Origin: Petaurus breviceps papuanus | Taxonomy: Eukaryota > Chordata > Mammalia > Diprotodontia > Petauridae | Assembly: GCA_028583685.1 (NCBI GenBank) | Contig: JAMXIF010001253.1 | Span: forward strand, 34,182,307 to 34,246,306 | DNA length: 64,000 nt | Direction of reading: 5' to 3' | Shown here: one piece after another, positions 10,717 through 23,055 of the stretch | Layout of the letters: each line of letters starts with the position of its first letter | Numbering within the stretch: position 1 is the stretch's first letter | Position numbers and translations under genes: made by a program | Notes under the pieces: generated by a model | Database searches by the model: none | What the model was told of the DNA's origin: nothing | What the model saw: the letters and a program-made list of their open reading frames with translations, nothing else

Positions 10717-11839
10717 TGTAAAGCCAAATACACACAGTTTTCCAGAGGACTGCTGCTGTGAGCAGCTTTAAGGTTCTGATTACATTGTATAGTGAACTCT
10801 CCGTTTATTCAGCAGTAAATTAAAGCAAAATATTCACAGAAACCAAAGTACAGCATTCACGATGTTATAACATAACAAGTTATCACTAAAGTGGCCACAT
10901 AGTTTTAAACAAAAGATATCATTCAGTAAGTCTTTAACTCAATTATCCTTAAGGAGCAAGGCTCTTTAAGAGACACAAGGTACAAAGGTCAGCATTCTCC
11001 ACCCCTAGGTCCCAGTAAATCATGATCTTCTCTGTCAGCATTAAGTACCCAAGAAGAGGTCTTTTCATCTTGACTTGAGGCTGTCTCCCAGATTCCATGG
11101 ATCCTCTTCCATGGTCCCAGCTCCATCCTGAATCTACCCAACTGTCACTTGCATTCAAAGGTAGGCAGATCCCAGCTCCTTGTCCATCTCCTCATCCAAT
11201 TCCTTATCCAGTTCCATATTGAAGTTCACAGTGTCCAGTCCACCTCAAGTCCTTCAAAGTTTCTATTTCTGGGAAGACAAAGCTTAAAAGAGCCAAAACA
11301 GCATTCATGTACATTGCTAGAACCACCAACAATTCACTATCTGACTGTGAAATCAACACAGACACACAAACAATCTGAGCACTCAAAAGAAATTTTCAGT
11401 CCTCCTCCAGGACTTCTGTAAACAGACAACCAGAAAATCCTCTTTCAGGGCTTCCAGGGCAATCCCCTTCCCAGGACTTCTGTACAAAGTATTATAAACA
11501 CAAATCAACATAGACAGACAGAGTTCCTGGCCACCACAAAGTTCCCCTTCTCTCAAGTCTGTCACCACAAGTGCTCTCTTCTCAGTTCTGCCCTTTCCCA
11601 GCTTAGGCTTCTCCCTACATATGGTCATTAGCTCCTCCCTGTTCCACACCTTCCTGTTGTATCAGCAACAAGGGTTCACAAATTGTGGAGTTCAAAAGCT
11701 GTGTGATTCACAAGTTCTGTTTCTTAAAAAAGATGATATAATTATGAGCAAGGTTTAAAAGAAACTTGAAGTGAAACAAAGTTCTAAATAATTAAATATT
11801 TGAAACAAGGCACTAAGTATTTCTTTGCTTGCCATTACA
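10717..11839 (-). mobile_element. Solo LTR, 1.12 kb (endogenous retrovirus fossil), 5-bp TSD
   Basis: The element runs TG...CA and is flanked by a perfect 5-bp repeat, ATCCT, at 10712-10716 and 11840-11844. On the minus strand it begins TGTAATGGCAAGC, like the 8.5-kb LTR, and carries an AATAAA polyadenylation signal (in GCTGAATAAACGG) near 10805, placing R/U5 at the left. It is inserted in L2, whose sequence resumes cleanly on both sides. No internal retroviral genes are present. It looks old, but both ends are preserved. Confidence 0.85.
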
Positions 11840-12003
11840 ATCCTGTATATAACTTATTTCTGCATATGTTTTTCTTGTCTCCTCCCATGAGATTGTGACC
11901 TATTTGAGGGCAGGGACTTTCTTTCAACTCCTTTTACTTCTTTTTTTTTAAGAATAGTGTCTGGCATGTAGTAGGAACTTAGTGTTTATTAAATAACTGA
12001 CTG

Positions 12004-12394
12004 ATAATATAAAAAAGGAATTTTGAGGGAAAATGTGAGTAAAGGATGTCCTCAAAGAAACATATGAGAAAAAAAAAGAAAATGAAAGGTCAAAGGAGGG
12101 GCATTAGATATGATGAAGCCTTCTACACTGGTATTTTTATGATGTTAGTACATTGGGTGGATTTTTTGTAGAGGGTTTGCTTATGTTATGCAAGGACATG
12201 GATAAGAGTTGCACCGGATCAGTGAGCATGGATAAGTTGCATTAAGCATTTTAAAAAGAAATATTCATAAAAATGAGCATATAGATACTTTTGAATTCAG
12301 TCTGATTTCCTATTAGAATAACAATTATCTTAATAGTGTAGGGGGGATTAGTTATGGTCTAAGTGAAAAGAAATGTAGATGATGATGATTGAAT
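12004..12394. other. Unassigned intergenic DNA
   Basis: A-rich sequence after the L2 end, including a GA/AAAAG-rich patch at 12060-12090. Nothing recognised. Confidence 0.4.
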
Positions 12395-12615
12395 ATTGAG
12401 ATCTATAAAGTATTTTACATATACTGTCTCCCTTCACCCAAATAGCATCAGTGAAATTTAGATAATACAGGTATTATTACAGCCATTTTATACAACAGAA
12501 GATAGATTCAGAGAGTGTAAGTCATTTGCTCATGGTTACACAATTAGGAAGACTTAGCCATTGGATTCAAAGGTTTTCCTGATTCGAGGTCTAACCTATT
12601 CCATGTTGATACTTT
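12395..12615 (-). mobile_element. MIR/THER1-type SINE, antisense
   Basis: Diverged antisense CORE-SINE: AAGTATTTTACATATAC, then CCATTTTATACAACAGAAGATAG, then TAAGTCATTTGCTCATGG and a tRNA-like end. The order of blocks fits MIR/THER1 on the minus strand. Confidence 0.7.
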
Positions 12616-12744
12616 GCCTACCAGGATATGTATATAGTTTTTATTTTTATCTTTTGTTGGTACTACAGAGAATTTATCCATTTATTATTGAAGTTTTACA
12701 GCTGGAAAATGATCAACAGGACAAAAAATTTAAACAGTTAATTA

Positions 12745-12785
12745 GGAAAACAACAACAATAATAATAATAACAACAACAACAGAT
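12745..12785. repeat. (AAC)n/(AAT)n short tandem repeat
   Basis: Mixed AAC and AAT trinucleotides just upstream of an old L1 fragment. Confidence 0.85.
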
Positions 12786-12794
12786 TATTAGCAA

Positions 12795-13059
12795 ACTTTT
12801 AAATTTGTCCAACCATTCTGGAACACAACATTCTGGTTTGCAACTAAAATGTTCTCCCCTTTTGTTCCAGAGAGCCTACTACTAAATATGCACTCCAAGA
12901 ATATTAAAACAACAATAACATATAATCTACAAAATATCTATAGAAGAGGTTTTATTGGTAGCAAAGAACTAGAAAGAACGTAGGTGATAGATTCAAAATA
13001 ATTGAATGAGAGCAAATATTTTCACATAGGTCTCCCAATGCACCTAGTCTATAATAACC
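12795..13059 (+). mobile_element. Old L1 ORF2 3' fragment
   Basis: Sense-strand L1 blocks: TCCAACCATTCTGGAACAC, then a diverged region for KYLYRRGFIGSKELER-like residues (compare the conserved ICTK...VAKNWKL box) and ATTGAATGAGAGC. Highly diverged; it resumes at 13386. Confidence 0.65.
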
Positions 13060-13385
13060 TAAAAAATGTGCCAGTTTGAATTCTGATGAAGAAAACCAAG
13101 AAACAGTCACAGCAAGTTATTTTTACAGACCAGGGCAGCTTAGGAAAGTATAGAGCAAGGTCTTGGAACACTGAAGTGAGGAATGGACAGAAGTAGTACT
13201 ACTGGGGAATGGTAATATTCCAGCAGCTTGGGAAAGAAAGGGAATCCAGATAGAGTACCAGGGCAGTAAACAAAAGTATAGAAAGAAATCCCATGGGAAG
13301 ATAAACTAGCACTGGGAGTAGGAATTAGGGCCATCTGGTAACTCTGTCATCCATTATTTGGTTTTGGGTAGAGATCTGGGTAGAG
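13060..13385. other. Unassigned segment within an old L1
   Basis: About 325 bp of GC-richer sequence (AGACCAGGGCAGCTTAGGAAAG ... GGTAGAGATCTGGGTAGAGAAC) separating two parts of the same L1. It contains an internal echo: AGATCTGGGTAGAG follows GTTTTGGGTAGAG. It may be an inserted element of a family I do not recognise. Confidence 0.4.
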
Positions 13386-13640
13386 AACTGATACAAAGTG
13401 AAATAAGCAGAATCAGAAAAAAAAAGCATATTCAAAATATAAAAACAAATTGAAAGATCAATAAAAAGTGAAACTAAAGTATCAGTTATTATAATAACTA
13501 ATCTTACCTCTAAAGATAAAATAATAAATTTCTCCTGCCTCCCATAATTTCAGGAGTGGGGAACTATAACATGGGAGATTACATATATCATCAGATTCAG
13601 CTTGTTTAGTTTTTCTGGATATTTAAAAAAAACAAAATTT
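13386..13640 (+). mobile_element. Old L1 3' end
   Basis: Continues the L1 at 12795: AAAGTGAAATAAGCAGAATCAG matches the L1 'SEKSRTRRNLY' coding block, followed by a diverged 3'UTR that fades into A- and T-rich sequence. Confidence 0.6.
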
Positions 13641-14200
13641 TTTGACTGGATAGGGACAAAATTTAGTTAAAATAAAATACTCTATTTGAAAAAAATAATA
13701 TTTTTTGAATCTCTGTACAGGAATTAATTTACCTGAATTTGTTTTTAACATATTCAAATTAAACAAATTTAGATTTTATTTTTATTTATTTATTTATTTT
13801 TGGTGTACCTACTTTAAAAAAAAATTTTACTCTTTCAACTAATAGTTCTAAAACTGCAGAGATTCAGAGCATGATTTCAATTTTGTATAGTGACAAGAAA
13901 ATAAAAAAAGTCCAAACACAAATTTTCCACAAATGATCTTAGTAATAAATGAGGAAAGACAATTCAAGGATGGTTTTCCAGATCACATTTTCCCATTCAA
14001 AAACCTGGACTCCCATTACTAGAAGAAAGAGAGACTGATGATTTTGTGCACCTGCCTCACTTAGACCTAATTTATGTACAAGTCAATTCCTACCATCATT
14101 CATACCATTTTCTCATGCTTACTTACCTCAAAGTCTTGTGGCAATAGTTAGATGACAAAACAGCAGGGAATTGTAGTTACAAGCCTGCGCACTGGCATAA
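13641..14200. other. AT-rich unassigned DNA
   Basis: Contains an (ATTT)n run at about 13775-13800. No repeat family or gene signal is recognised. Confidence 0.4.
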
Positions 14201-14204
14201 AGTT

Positions 14205-14580
14205 GTTTTCTTATTGGACTGATGTAGCACTGGGATTCAGGAGCCCCTTGGGTGTCTGAGCAGCCCTTTTTAAAGGACCACAATGCTCACTTTCTGGCAT
14301 GAGTAAGGGAATAGAAAAGGTGCCTTAAAATAATCTACATTGCCTAACCCGAACCTGCTTGCTTTGACAGGTGTGTATCCTACCCGGCAGTCAAAATATG
14401 AAAAAATGTGCAGACATTTTTGTGCAATGTGCAAATTTAGAGACACATCCCCTCCAAGTGTTCATAACAACTATTTGTGCCCAACTTGTGGTAGAGAGTT
14501 CCAAGATTATATTTGTCTGATTAGCCATAGTTAAACATACTATATACCTTGACCCCAGCACAGTGATGTTATTTCAGTCC
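14205..14580 (+). mobile_element. RTE LINE 3' end with C2H2-like zinc finger coding end
   Basis: The frame at 14340-14534 ends in CPTCGREFQDYICLISHS, a C2H2-like finger typical of the carboxyl end of some RTE reverse transcriptase proteins. It is followed by GACCCCAGCACAGTGATG and CAGTCCTCTTC, matching the 3' terminal region of the RTE copy at 48.1 kb. Only the last roughly 370 bases remain. Confidence 0.75.
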
Positions 14581-14584
14581 TCTT

Positions 14585-15051
14585 CTTTTAAAGAAAAAAT
14601 ATATTAAAAAAATTATTTGTTACTTTATGAAATAAAACAAGCATTTCCATAACATAGTATAATAAAAAGATGATTGCACATGAAACTACAAATCTATTAT
14701 GTATAGCTTTCTATTCCTTTTAAGTACACAATGAAGTTATCATGTAAATTTCTTTTTTAATTTTTCTTCCCATTATCCTTCTTTCCCCTTCCACATTAGA
14801 GACGGCTATCATTAAACAAAAATATATAAATGTATATGTAAAATTATTCTATACATCTATTCATCAGTTCTTTCTCTGGATGCAGATAACCTCTTTCTTC
14901 ACATGCCTTTTAAAGGTAATTTAGGTATTTATAATTAAAATGACTTCATTGTTCAAAGTCATTCTTAAAACAGTATTGCTGTTACTGTATACAATGTCCT
15001 TTCAGCTCTGCTCATTTCTCCATTATTTCATGCAAGTCTTTCCATGTTTTT
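14585..15051 (-). mobile_element. L1 'B' 3' end (left part), antisense
   Basis: Antisense L1 3'UTR and ORF2 terminus, reading through TTCTTTCTCTGGATGCAG and CATGCAAGTCTTTCCATG. The sequence is cut at ccatgttttt (15042-15051) and continues at 23901 with the same word, so everything between is inserted material. Confidence 0.75.
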
Positions 15052-16060
15052 CTTTCTTTTTTTACTTAGTTTATTATTTTATTTTTCCACAATTACATGT
15101 AAAACCAATGTTTAACATTCATTTTTAAAACTTTGAGGTCCAAATTTTCTCCCTTTCTCCTTCCCCACACCTCTCACTGAGAAGGCAAGCAATTCAATAT
15201 GTGTTTATAGCAGCAAGCACCCCAGTGTCCCCAAGATGGCTGCCAACATAGGTTCTTAGATCTGCTTTTCTAAAGGAAAGCAACTCAAAACGGGTTAACA
15301 ATCTTGCTTTAATCAATCAAACATATAATTTACCTAGTTCAGGGGAAAAAGGTCAGTACCCTGAAGTTCAGAGTATACAGACAGAAACATTTCAAGCAGA
15401 TAGGCCTCCAACTGTCCAACCATTGCATCCATACCAAATCACAGTTACCAGAGAGGGAAGCATCAACATCTGGGCTTTTCAAAGCCGGGGGGCTCTCAAT
15501 TGCTGCCCAGAGTCTCATCTGGTCAGATCACACAACACTTCTCAAAGTCAGCCCAAAACAAAGTCTCACATCAGGGCTTTTATGGCCTTCTCCTGGGTCA
15601 GAGAATGTAACAACCCTCTTGACCCACTGCCCAATCACAAAGCACCAAGTGTGGGCATTCCTGAAAAACAAGCCTTCCACCACAGGCTCCAGGTGCAATT
15701 GACCTAGGGGAAAGGAAGATCTTAAAAATTTACATTCTTATAGAAAGGTTATATATGTGGAGTCTTATAAAATATATTTCCACATTAGTCATATTGTAAA
15801 AAAAAATCATAGGAAAAAAATCAAGAAAAATAAAAAAAAGTAAAGAAAAAAGTATGCTTCAATCCACATTTAGGCATCATCAGTTCTTTCTCTGGTGATG
15901 GAGAGCATTTTTCATAGCAAGTGCTTCAGAATTGACTTGGATCATTATATTTCTGGGAAGAGCTAAGTCATTTACAACTAATCATCTTACAATATTTTAC
16001 ACAGTACGTGTCACTTTTCATCAGCTTCTTTTCAGTCTTGTAAGTCTTTCCAGGTTTTTT
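15052..16060 (-). mobile_element. L1 'A' 3' end (left part), antisense, split by an LTR
   Basis: Poly-T (inverted A-tail) at 15052-15065, then the L1 3'UTR to 15205, a solo LTR, and more 3'UTR/ORF2 terminus to 16060. It stops at the word aggtttttt (16052-16060) and resumes at 22438 with the same word. This piece therefore received a HAL1 insertion after it arrived. Confidence 0.8.
15206..15734 (-). mobile_element. Solo LTR (endogenous retrovirus fossil) inside L1 A
   Basis: On the minus strand it begins TGTAAATTTTTAAG and ends at GCAGCCATCTTGGGG...TTGCTGCTATA, the same architecture as the LTRs at 8.5 and 35.3 kb. No internal region is present. The L1 3'UTR continues on both sides. Its target duplication is not clear. 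The outer limits are uncertain by a few bases. Old. Confidence 0.8.
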
Positions 16061-16267
16061 ATTTCCTCTTTTAAATTTTAATTTGTTTATTTTTAGTTAT
16101 CAACCTTCATTTCCACAAGATTTTGAGTTGCAAATTTTCTCCCCATATTTCCTCTACCTCCCATCCCAAAATAGTGATCCTACTGAATACCTGTTTCCCC
16201 TAAGTGCTCTCACTTATATCCTCCCCCATTTCCCTTCTAACTTTCTAGTAGGTCAAGATGGATTTCT
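16061..16267 (-). mobile_element. HAL1 copy 2, 3' tail (left part)
   Basis: The 3' terminal part of a half-L1 element on the minus strand, ending at the TSD word of the next nested element (atggatttct, 16258-16267). It aligns by eye with the corresponding tail of HAL1 copy 1 (for example CAGATTTTGAGT / AAGATTTTGAGTTGCA). The rest of this copy resumes at 19772. Confidence 0.75.
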
Positions 16268-17098
16268 TTTTTTGTTTTAATTTATTTTTCATTTTTCTAA
16301 AGTTTTATTAACTTCTGATTTACATCATTCATTTCTGCCAGATTTTGAGTAGCATTCCTACAGGATATCCCCTCCTCCAATCTGCTCTCTCCCATATTTT
16401 CTCCCATACCCATTTTGACTTTTCCAGTGAGGCATGGTGGATCTCTATGCCCCCATGCCTGTATATCTTATTTCCCAATTACATGTAAAATAATATTAAT
16501 AATAGTATATATATATATATATAATTGAACATTTGATTTTAAAACTTTGAATTAAAGATTCATTCAGTTCTTCCCTTGTCACCCACCCTTACTGGGAAGA
16601 TATGCAATTCAGTATAGATTGTACATGTGTAGCTAATGCAAAACAATAACATCGTAGATATATTGTAAAAGACTGCCTATATTTCTCTCCCTCCTATCCC
16701 ACCTCCCACTTGTTATATTCTCTATTTTGATCCTATCCTTTTTCAAAAGTGGGTGCTTCCAATTTCCCTCCCCCCAGCCTGCCCTCCCTTCCATCATCCC
16801 CCCCTCTTGTCCCCTTCCCCCCTACTTTCCCGTAGGGTGAGATACCCTATTTAGTGTGTATTTCATTCCCGCCCCAAGCCAAATTCAATGAAAATAAGGT
16901 CGACCCATTCCCTTTTGCCTTCCTATTCTTTCCCTGCATTGTAACCATTTTCCCTTGCCTCTTCTATATGAGATAGTTTACCCCATTCTTTCTCTCTCCA
17001 TCTCCTCTCATTATATTCCTCTCTCACCTCTTAATTTCACCTTTTAAGTATCATCCCTTCCTGGTAAATTGGTTCTGTGCCCTCTGTCTATGTATACC

Positions 17099-17193
17099 AG
17101 TAAACATATACACACACACTCACATATGTATTCATATGCCCCTATACCCTCACATATGTATGTATATATGTATATATGTATGTATGTATGTAT
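17099..17193. repeat. (CATA)/(TATG)n microsatellite in HAL1 copy 1
   Basis: ACACAC and TATGTATG runs located in the 3'UTR of HAL1 copy 1, at the same relative place as the larger array in HAL1 copy 2. Confidence 0.9.
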
Positions 17194-18040
17194 TTCTATT
17201 CCTTTCAAGGGTTTTCATACTGACAAAAGTTTCATCAGTTACAATTATTGTTTTTCCATATACAAATGTTAATAGTTTAACTTTGATATGTTCCTTATTA
17301 TTCTTTTCCCTGTTTACCTTCTCATACTTCTCTTACTTCTTGTATCTGAATGCCAAATTTTCTATTCAAGTCTGGCTTTTTCATCAAGAATGCTTTGAAG
17401 TCCTCTATTGCACTGAATGACCATATTTTCCCCTGAAACATGATACTCAGTTTTGCTGGGTAGGTGATTCTTGGTTTTAATTCCAGCTCCTTTGACCTCT
17501 AAAATATCATATTCCAAGTCCTTTGATCCCTCAGTGTAGAAGCTGCCAAATCCTGGGTTATCCCGATTGTGTTTCCACAATATTCAAATTGTTTCTTCAT
17601 GGCTGCTTGTAATATTCTCTCCTTAATCTGGGAATTCTGGAACCTGGCTATAATATTGCTAGGAGTTTTCTTTTTGGGATCTTTTTTCAGGAGGTGATCG
17701 GTGGATTCTTTCAACCTCTATTTTGCCCTCTGGTTCTAAAATATCAGGGCGGTTTATTTTGATAACTTCCTGGAGGATGATTTCTAGGTTCTTTCTTTGA
17801 TGATAGCTTTCAGGTAGTCCAATAATTTTAAAATTCCCTCTCCTGGATCTATTTTCCAGGTCAGTGGTTGTTCCCATGAGATATTTCATATTGCCTTCTT
17901 TCATTTGTTTGAATCTGTTTAACAGCATCTTGATTTCTCATAAAGTCAGTAGCTTCCATTTGCTCCAATCTAATTCTGAAGCAATGATTGTCCTTAGTGA
18001 GCTTTTGAGATTCTTTTTCCATCTGGCCAATTTTGCTTTT

Positions 18041-18765
<725 letters not shown>

Positions 18766-19771
18766 TCATTGCTCTTTTGAGACTCTTTTGCCAATTGAGT
18801 TAGTCTATTTTTTAAGGTGTAATTTCCTCAGTCAGGCTGTTGACTCTCATTTTGTAATTTTCTTGCATTGTTCTCATTTCTCTTCCCAATTTTTCCTCCA
18901 CTTCTCTTATCTGCTTCTTAAGGTCCTCTATGGCCTATATATAACAAGCTCAGATTTTCCTTTGAAGCTTTTGGTACAGGAGTTCTGACTTCACTGTGTT
19001 CCTCCTGTTCCATGCTTTGCTCCTTTTTCACCCCAAAATAGGAATGTAATTAATGTTGGAGCCTTCTGTCTGCTTTGTTTCCTTTGCCTGGTCATGTCGC
19101 CCCTCAGTCACTTGACCCCTGGGCTTTTTGCCACAGTAGGACTGTGCCGCCAGACAGGGGAGCTTTTATCCCAAATGCTGGGATTTTCTCAGTTGCTGGA
19201 GGTATTAGATGGGTGCCCTCTCTGAGGTCTCCACATGCTCTGGCAAGCTGGACACACACCCCAGGACCTCCACCCTAGACTGCAATCCAGATCCAAGCAG
19301 GTTAAAGCAAGAGTGATTACCCCTCTGACTGGTGCTTGGTTCCCCTACACTGCAGGCCAGGAGCTGAAACTGCCATGTGGCACTGGCTGGCTTTGCAGGC
19401 ATCTCAGCGGCTTCTTGCCCCGGGGCAAAAGCCACACACTTCCACTTACTGGGTTCCAAAGTCCAGACTGCACTGACCTCTCACTTTGTCCTTCGCATCT
19501 ATGTGTTGATAATTCTGGAATGGCCACAGCTGCTGCAGATCTCGAGTACCTCCACCCTGGGGCTAAAATCTCCACTCACAGGGCCTAGGCTCGGCTAAGA
19601 GCGCTATGCTGGCTGATTCCTGCCAGGCTGTCCTCAGCGGGAGGTTAGTTTCTCTGTTTCATTTTGAGGATTCTGCAGCTCCAAAGTTTGTTCAGAGTCC
19701 CCTTTTTACATTGATTGGGGAAGGTGGAAGCCAGGCATGCTTCTACTCTGCCATCTTGACTTTGCCCCCAA

Positions 19772-20478
19772 ATGAATTTCTATACCCTGGTGTCTATATA
19801 TCTTATTTCTCAGTTTCATGTAAAAACAATTTTATTTGTTTCTAAAACTTTGATTTACAGATTCTTTCCCTTCTTACCTTTGTAATTCATCCCTACTGAG
19901 AAGATAAGTGATTCAATATAGATTGTACATGTATAGTTACACAAAACTTTTTCATAGTAGATATAAGGTGAAAGAGTAGCTATATTTCCCTCCATCCTAT
20001 CTTCCCCCACACTTACTCTGTTTCCTACTTTGAGCCTGTACCTTTTCAAAATGTGTGCTTCTAACTCCCCTCCCCCCAATCTGCCCTCTCTTCTGTCATC
20101 CTCCCTCTTATCCCCTCTTCCCTTACTTTCCTGTAGCATCAGATACCCAATTGAGTGTGCATGTTATTTCATTCTTAAGCCAAATTCAGTGACAGTAAGG
20201 TTGATCCATTCCCTTTTGCCTTCTTGTTCTTCCCCTCCATTGTAACAGTTTTCTCTGGCCTCTTTTATATGAGATAATTTACCCTATTCTATCCCTCCCT
20301 ATCTTCTCTCATTATATTCCTCTCTCACCTCTTAATTTTTTTTAGATATCATCCCCAACTATTCTACTGATCCTGTGCCCTCTATGTATACATGTACACA
20401 CATATATACACATATGTGTTTATACACATATGCCTCCTCCTATATAAACATATATGTGTGTATATGTATACACACACG

Positions 20479-20533
<55 letters not shown>

Positions 20534-22437
20534 CCTTCAACTCTCCTCATACCGAGAAAAGTCTCATGATTTATAAATATAATCTTTCCATGTAGGAATG
20601 TAAATAGTTCAAATTTAATAGATTCCTCATGATTACTTTTTCCTGTTTGCTTCTTCATGCTTCTCTTACTTCTTGTATTTGAAAGTCAAATTTTCTGTTA
20701 AGCTCTGGTTTTTTCATCAAGAATTCTTGAAAGTCCTCTATTTCATTGAATGAGTATATTTTCCCCTGAAACATGATATTTAGTTTTGCAGGGTACATGA
20801 TTCTTGGTTTTAATCCTAGCTCCTTTGACCTTCAGAATATCATATTCCAAGCCCTCTGATCCCTTAATGTTGAAGCTACTAGATCTTGTGTTATCCTGAT
20901 TGTTTTGCACAATACTCAAATTGTTTCTTCCTGGCTGCTTGTAATATTTCTTCCTTGACCTGGAAACTCTGGAATTTGAGTGTAATATTTCTAGGATTGG
21001 TGAATTCTTTCTATTTCTGTTTTCCTCTCTGGTTCTAGAATATCAGAGTAATTTTCCTTGAGAATTTTTTGAAGGATAATTTCTAGGTTCTTTTTTTATC
21101 ATGGCTTTCAGGCATAATTTTTAAATTATCTCTCCTGGATCTCTTTTCCAGGTCAGTGGTTTTTACAATGAGATATTTCACATTGCCTTCATTTTTTCAT
21201 TTGTTTGGATATGTTTTATAGTATCTTGATTTCTCATAAGACACTAGCTTCCATTTGCTACAATCTAATTTTGAAGGAATTATTCTCTTCAGTGAGTTTT
21301 TGAAATTCCTTTTCCACCTGGGCAATTCAAGTTTTAAGGCATTCTTCTCCTCATTGGCTTTTAGGGCCTCTTTTGACATTTGAGTTAGTCTATTTTTAAA
21401 GTTGTTATTTACTTCAGTATTTTGGGAGTCTCCTTTAGCAGGCTGTTGACTCACTTTTTATGATTTTTTGCCTCATTCTCATTTCTCTTCCCAATTGTTC
21501 CTCCACTTCTCTTACTTGATTTTCAAAATCCTTCTTGAGCTCCTTCATGGCCTGTAAGCAATTCATATTTTTCTTGGAAGCTTTTGATGCAGGAGTTCTG
21601 ACTTTGTTGTCTTCATCCCATTCTATGCTTTGATCCTTTTTATCCCAAAGAAAGGATTCTGTGGGCTTATAGCACTTCCTCTGCTTGCTCATCTTGCCAG
21701 CCAATTAACTGACTTCTGAGCTCTTTGCCATGGTAGAACTCTGCTTCCAGAGTGGAGAGCTTCATCCCAAATCACTAGGGTTTTCACAAATGTTGTCAGA
21801 GGTGTGAGGAGGCCACTTTCTCTACAGCCACCACACTGGCACATTGGCGTTTCTCACCCTAGAACCACTGCCCAAGACAGCAACACAGATTCAAGCAGGT
21901 TAAAGTGAGAGTGATTACCCTTTGAATGGTTGCTTGGTCCCCCTACTATCTGCAGTCCTGGAGCTCCAGAGTCATCCACATAGCAGCAGCTGCAGCCACC
22001 ACACCTCTGCCACTTCTAGCCCTTGGAACAAGGGCTGGACCATGCTTTTCAATCACCCAGTTCCAACAGAGTTTCTCACTGACCTTTTAATTTCTCTTTG
22101 TTGTTTATGGGTTGAGAAGTCTGGAAACCTCCACAGTTGCTGGTGATTCACTCTCCTGAAGTCTTCCCACCCTGGTCTGCTGGCCAGGACTTCCCTGGGA
22201 CCAGAACCATGTGGCTTACATGGGACTGGGCTTGGCTCCCAGTGCACTGTGATAGACCCTACCTGTCAGCCTGGCAGGCTGCCTTCAGCGGGAGATTTCT
22301 TTCTCTCTATCACTTTGTGGGGTCTGTAGCTCTAAGATTTGTTTAGAGTCATATTTTGCAAGTATTGGAGATGGTCATGGTGGGAGCTCATGGAATTTCT
22401 TGCTTCTACTCTGCCATCTTGGTTCCTCCCCCTCCGG
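19772..22437 (-). mobile_element. HAL1 (half-L1) copy 2, main part
   Basis: Continues the tail at 16061-16267. On the minus strand it runs from a 5' end at about 22437 (GGAACCAAGATGGCAGAGTAG) through the 5'UTR, an ORF1 region (about 20640-21710, peptides such as EQLGREMRMRQKI and KNALKLELPRWKRNFKNSL) and the polypurine 3'UTR. No ORF2 is present. The ORF1 frame carries stops and frame changes. Outer TSD: aggtttttt at 16052-16060 and 22438 onward. Total length without the nested copy is about 2.87 kb, almost the same as copy 1, so both look full length. Confidence 0.8.
20380..20531. repeat. (TA)n/(CATA)n microsatellite in HAL1 copy 2
   Basis: Long TA run with CACACA and TATGTG interruptions inside the 3'UTR of HAL1 copy 2. 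The frames of Tyr/Ile repeats here are artefacts. Confidence 0.95.
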
Positions 22438-23055
22438 AGGTTTTTTTTTTTCTGATAGCATTCTTCTCATCATTTCTTATAAACAATAATATTTTACCAC
22501 AATAACATTTAACAATTTGTTCAGTCACTCCCAATTGATGGACATCATCTCAGTTTCAAATTTTTATCATCAGGAAATAGCTGCTATAAATATTTTTGTA
22601 CATATAGGTCTTTTTCCTTTTTGTTTTCTACCTCTTTTGGGATACAGACCTAGTTGTGGTATTGCTAGTTCAAAATGTATGCATGGTTTTATAGCCCTTA
22701 GACATAGTTCCAAATTGTTCTCCAGAATGTTTCATAGCTCCACCAACAGTACATTAATGACTCATTTTCCCCACATCCCCTCCATCATTTATCATTTCCC
22801 ATTTCTGTCCTAATAGTTATGCAGTAGTACCTCAGAATTGTTTAATTTGCATTTTTCCAATAAATAGTGGTTTAGAGCATTTTTTAATATGGCTAGATAG
22901 CTTTGATTACTTCATCTGAAAACTGCTCATATCTTTTGACAATCTATCAATTTGGAAATGGTTCTTATTTTTATAAACTTGACTCAGTTCTCTATATGTT
23001 TGAGAAATGAGGCCTTTATAAGAGAAACTTGCTTCCAAATTTTTTTCATAATTAT
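22438..23055 (-). mobile_element. L1 'A' ORF2 C-terminal part (right piece)
   Basis: Resumes the L1 interrupted at 16060 (TTTCTGATAGCATTC...). The minus strand carries the C-terminal ORF2 blocks in several broken frames, to about 23050 where L1 similarity stops and HAL1-type 3'UTR begins. Confidence 0.8.

Larger units (their letters stand above)
9073..12003 (+). mobile_element. Long L2 fragment, interrupted twice
   Basis: Sense-strand L2 covering the late ORF/3' region to the terminus. Recognisable blocks are CTATGCTGATGATTCTCAAATC, GTGATTTTCCTAAAGC, TGAGGGCAGGGAC and a final TAGTAGGAACTTAGTG. The segment 9624-9938 is readable only as short antisense frames. A SINE (9400-9555) and a 1.1-kb solo LTR (10717-11839) interrupt it. 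Removing both leaves about 1.65 kb of L2, a long surviving piece for this ancient family. Confidence 0.85.

Noticed and set aside
15423-15707. 94-codon plus-strand frame
   Set aside because: It lies wholly inside an antisense solo LTR and has no coding meaning.
20375-20658. Tyr/Ile-rich frames on both strands
   Set aside because: They come from the TA/CATA microsatellite in HAL1 copy 2.
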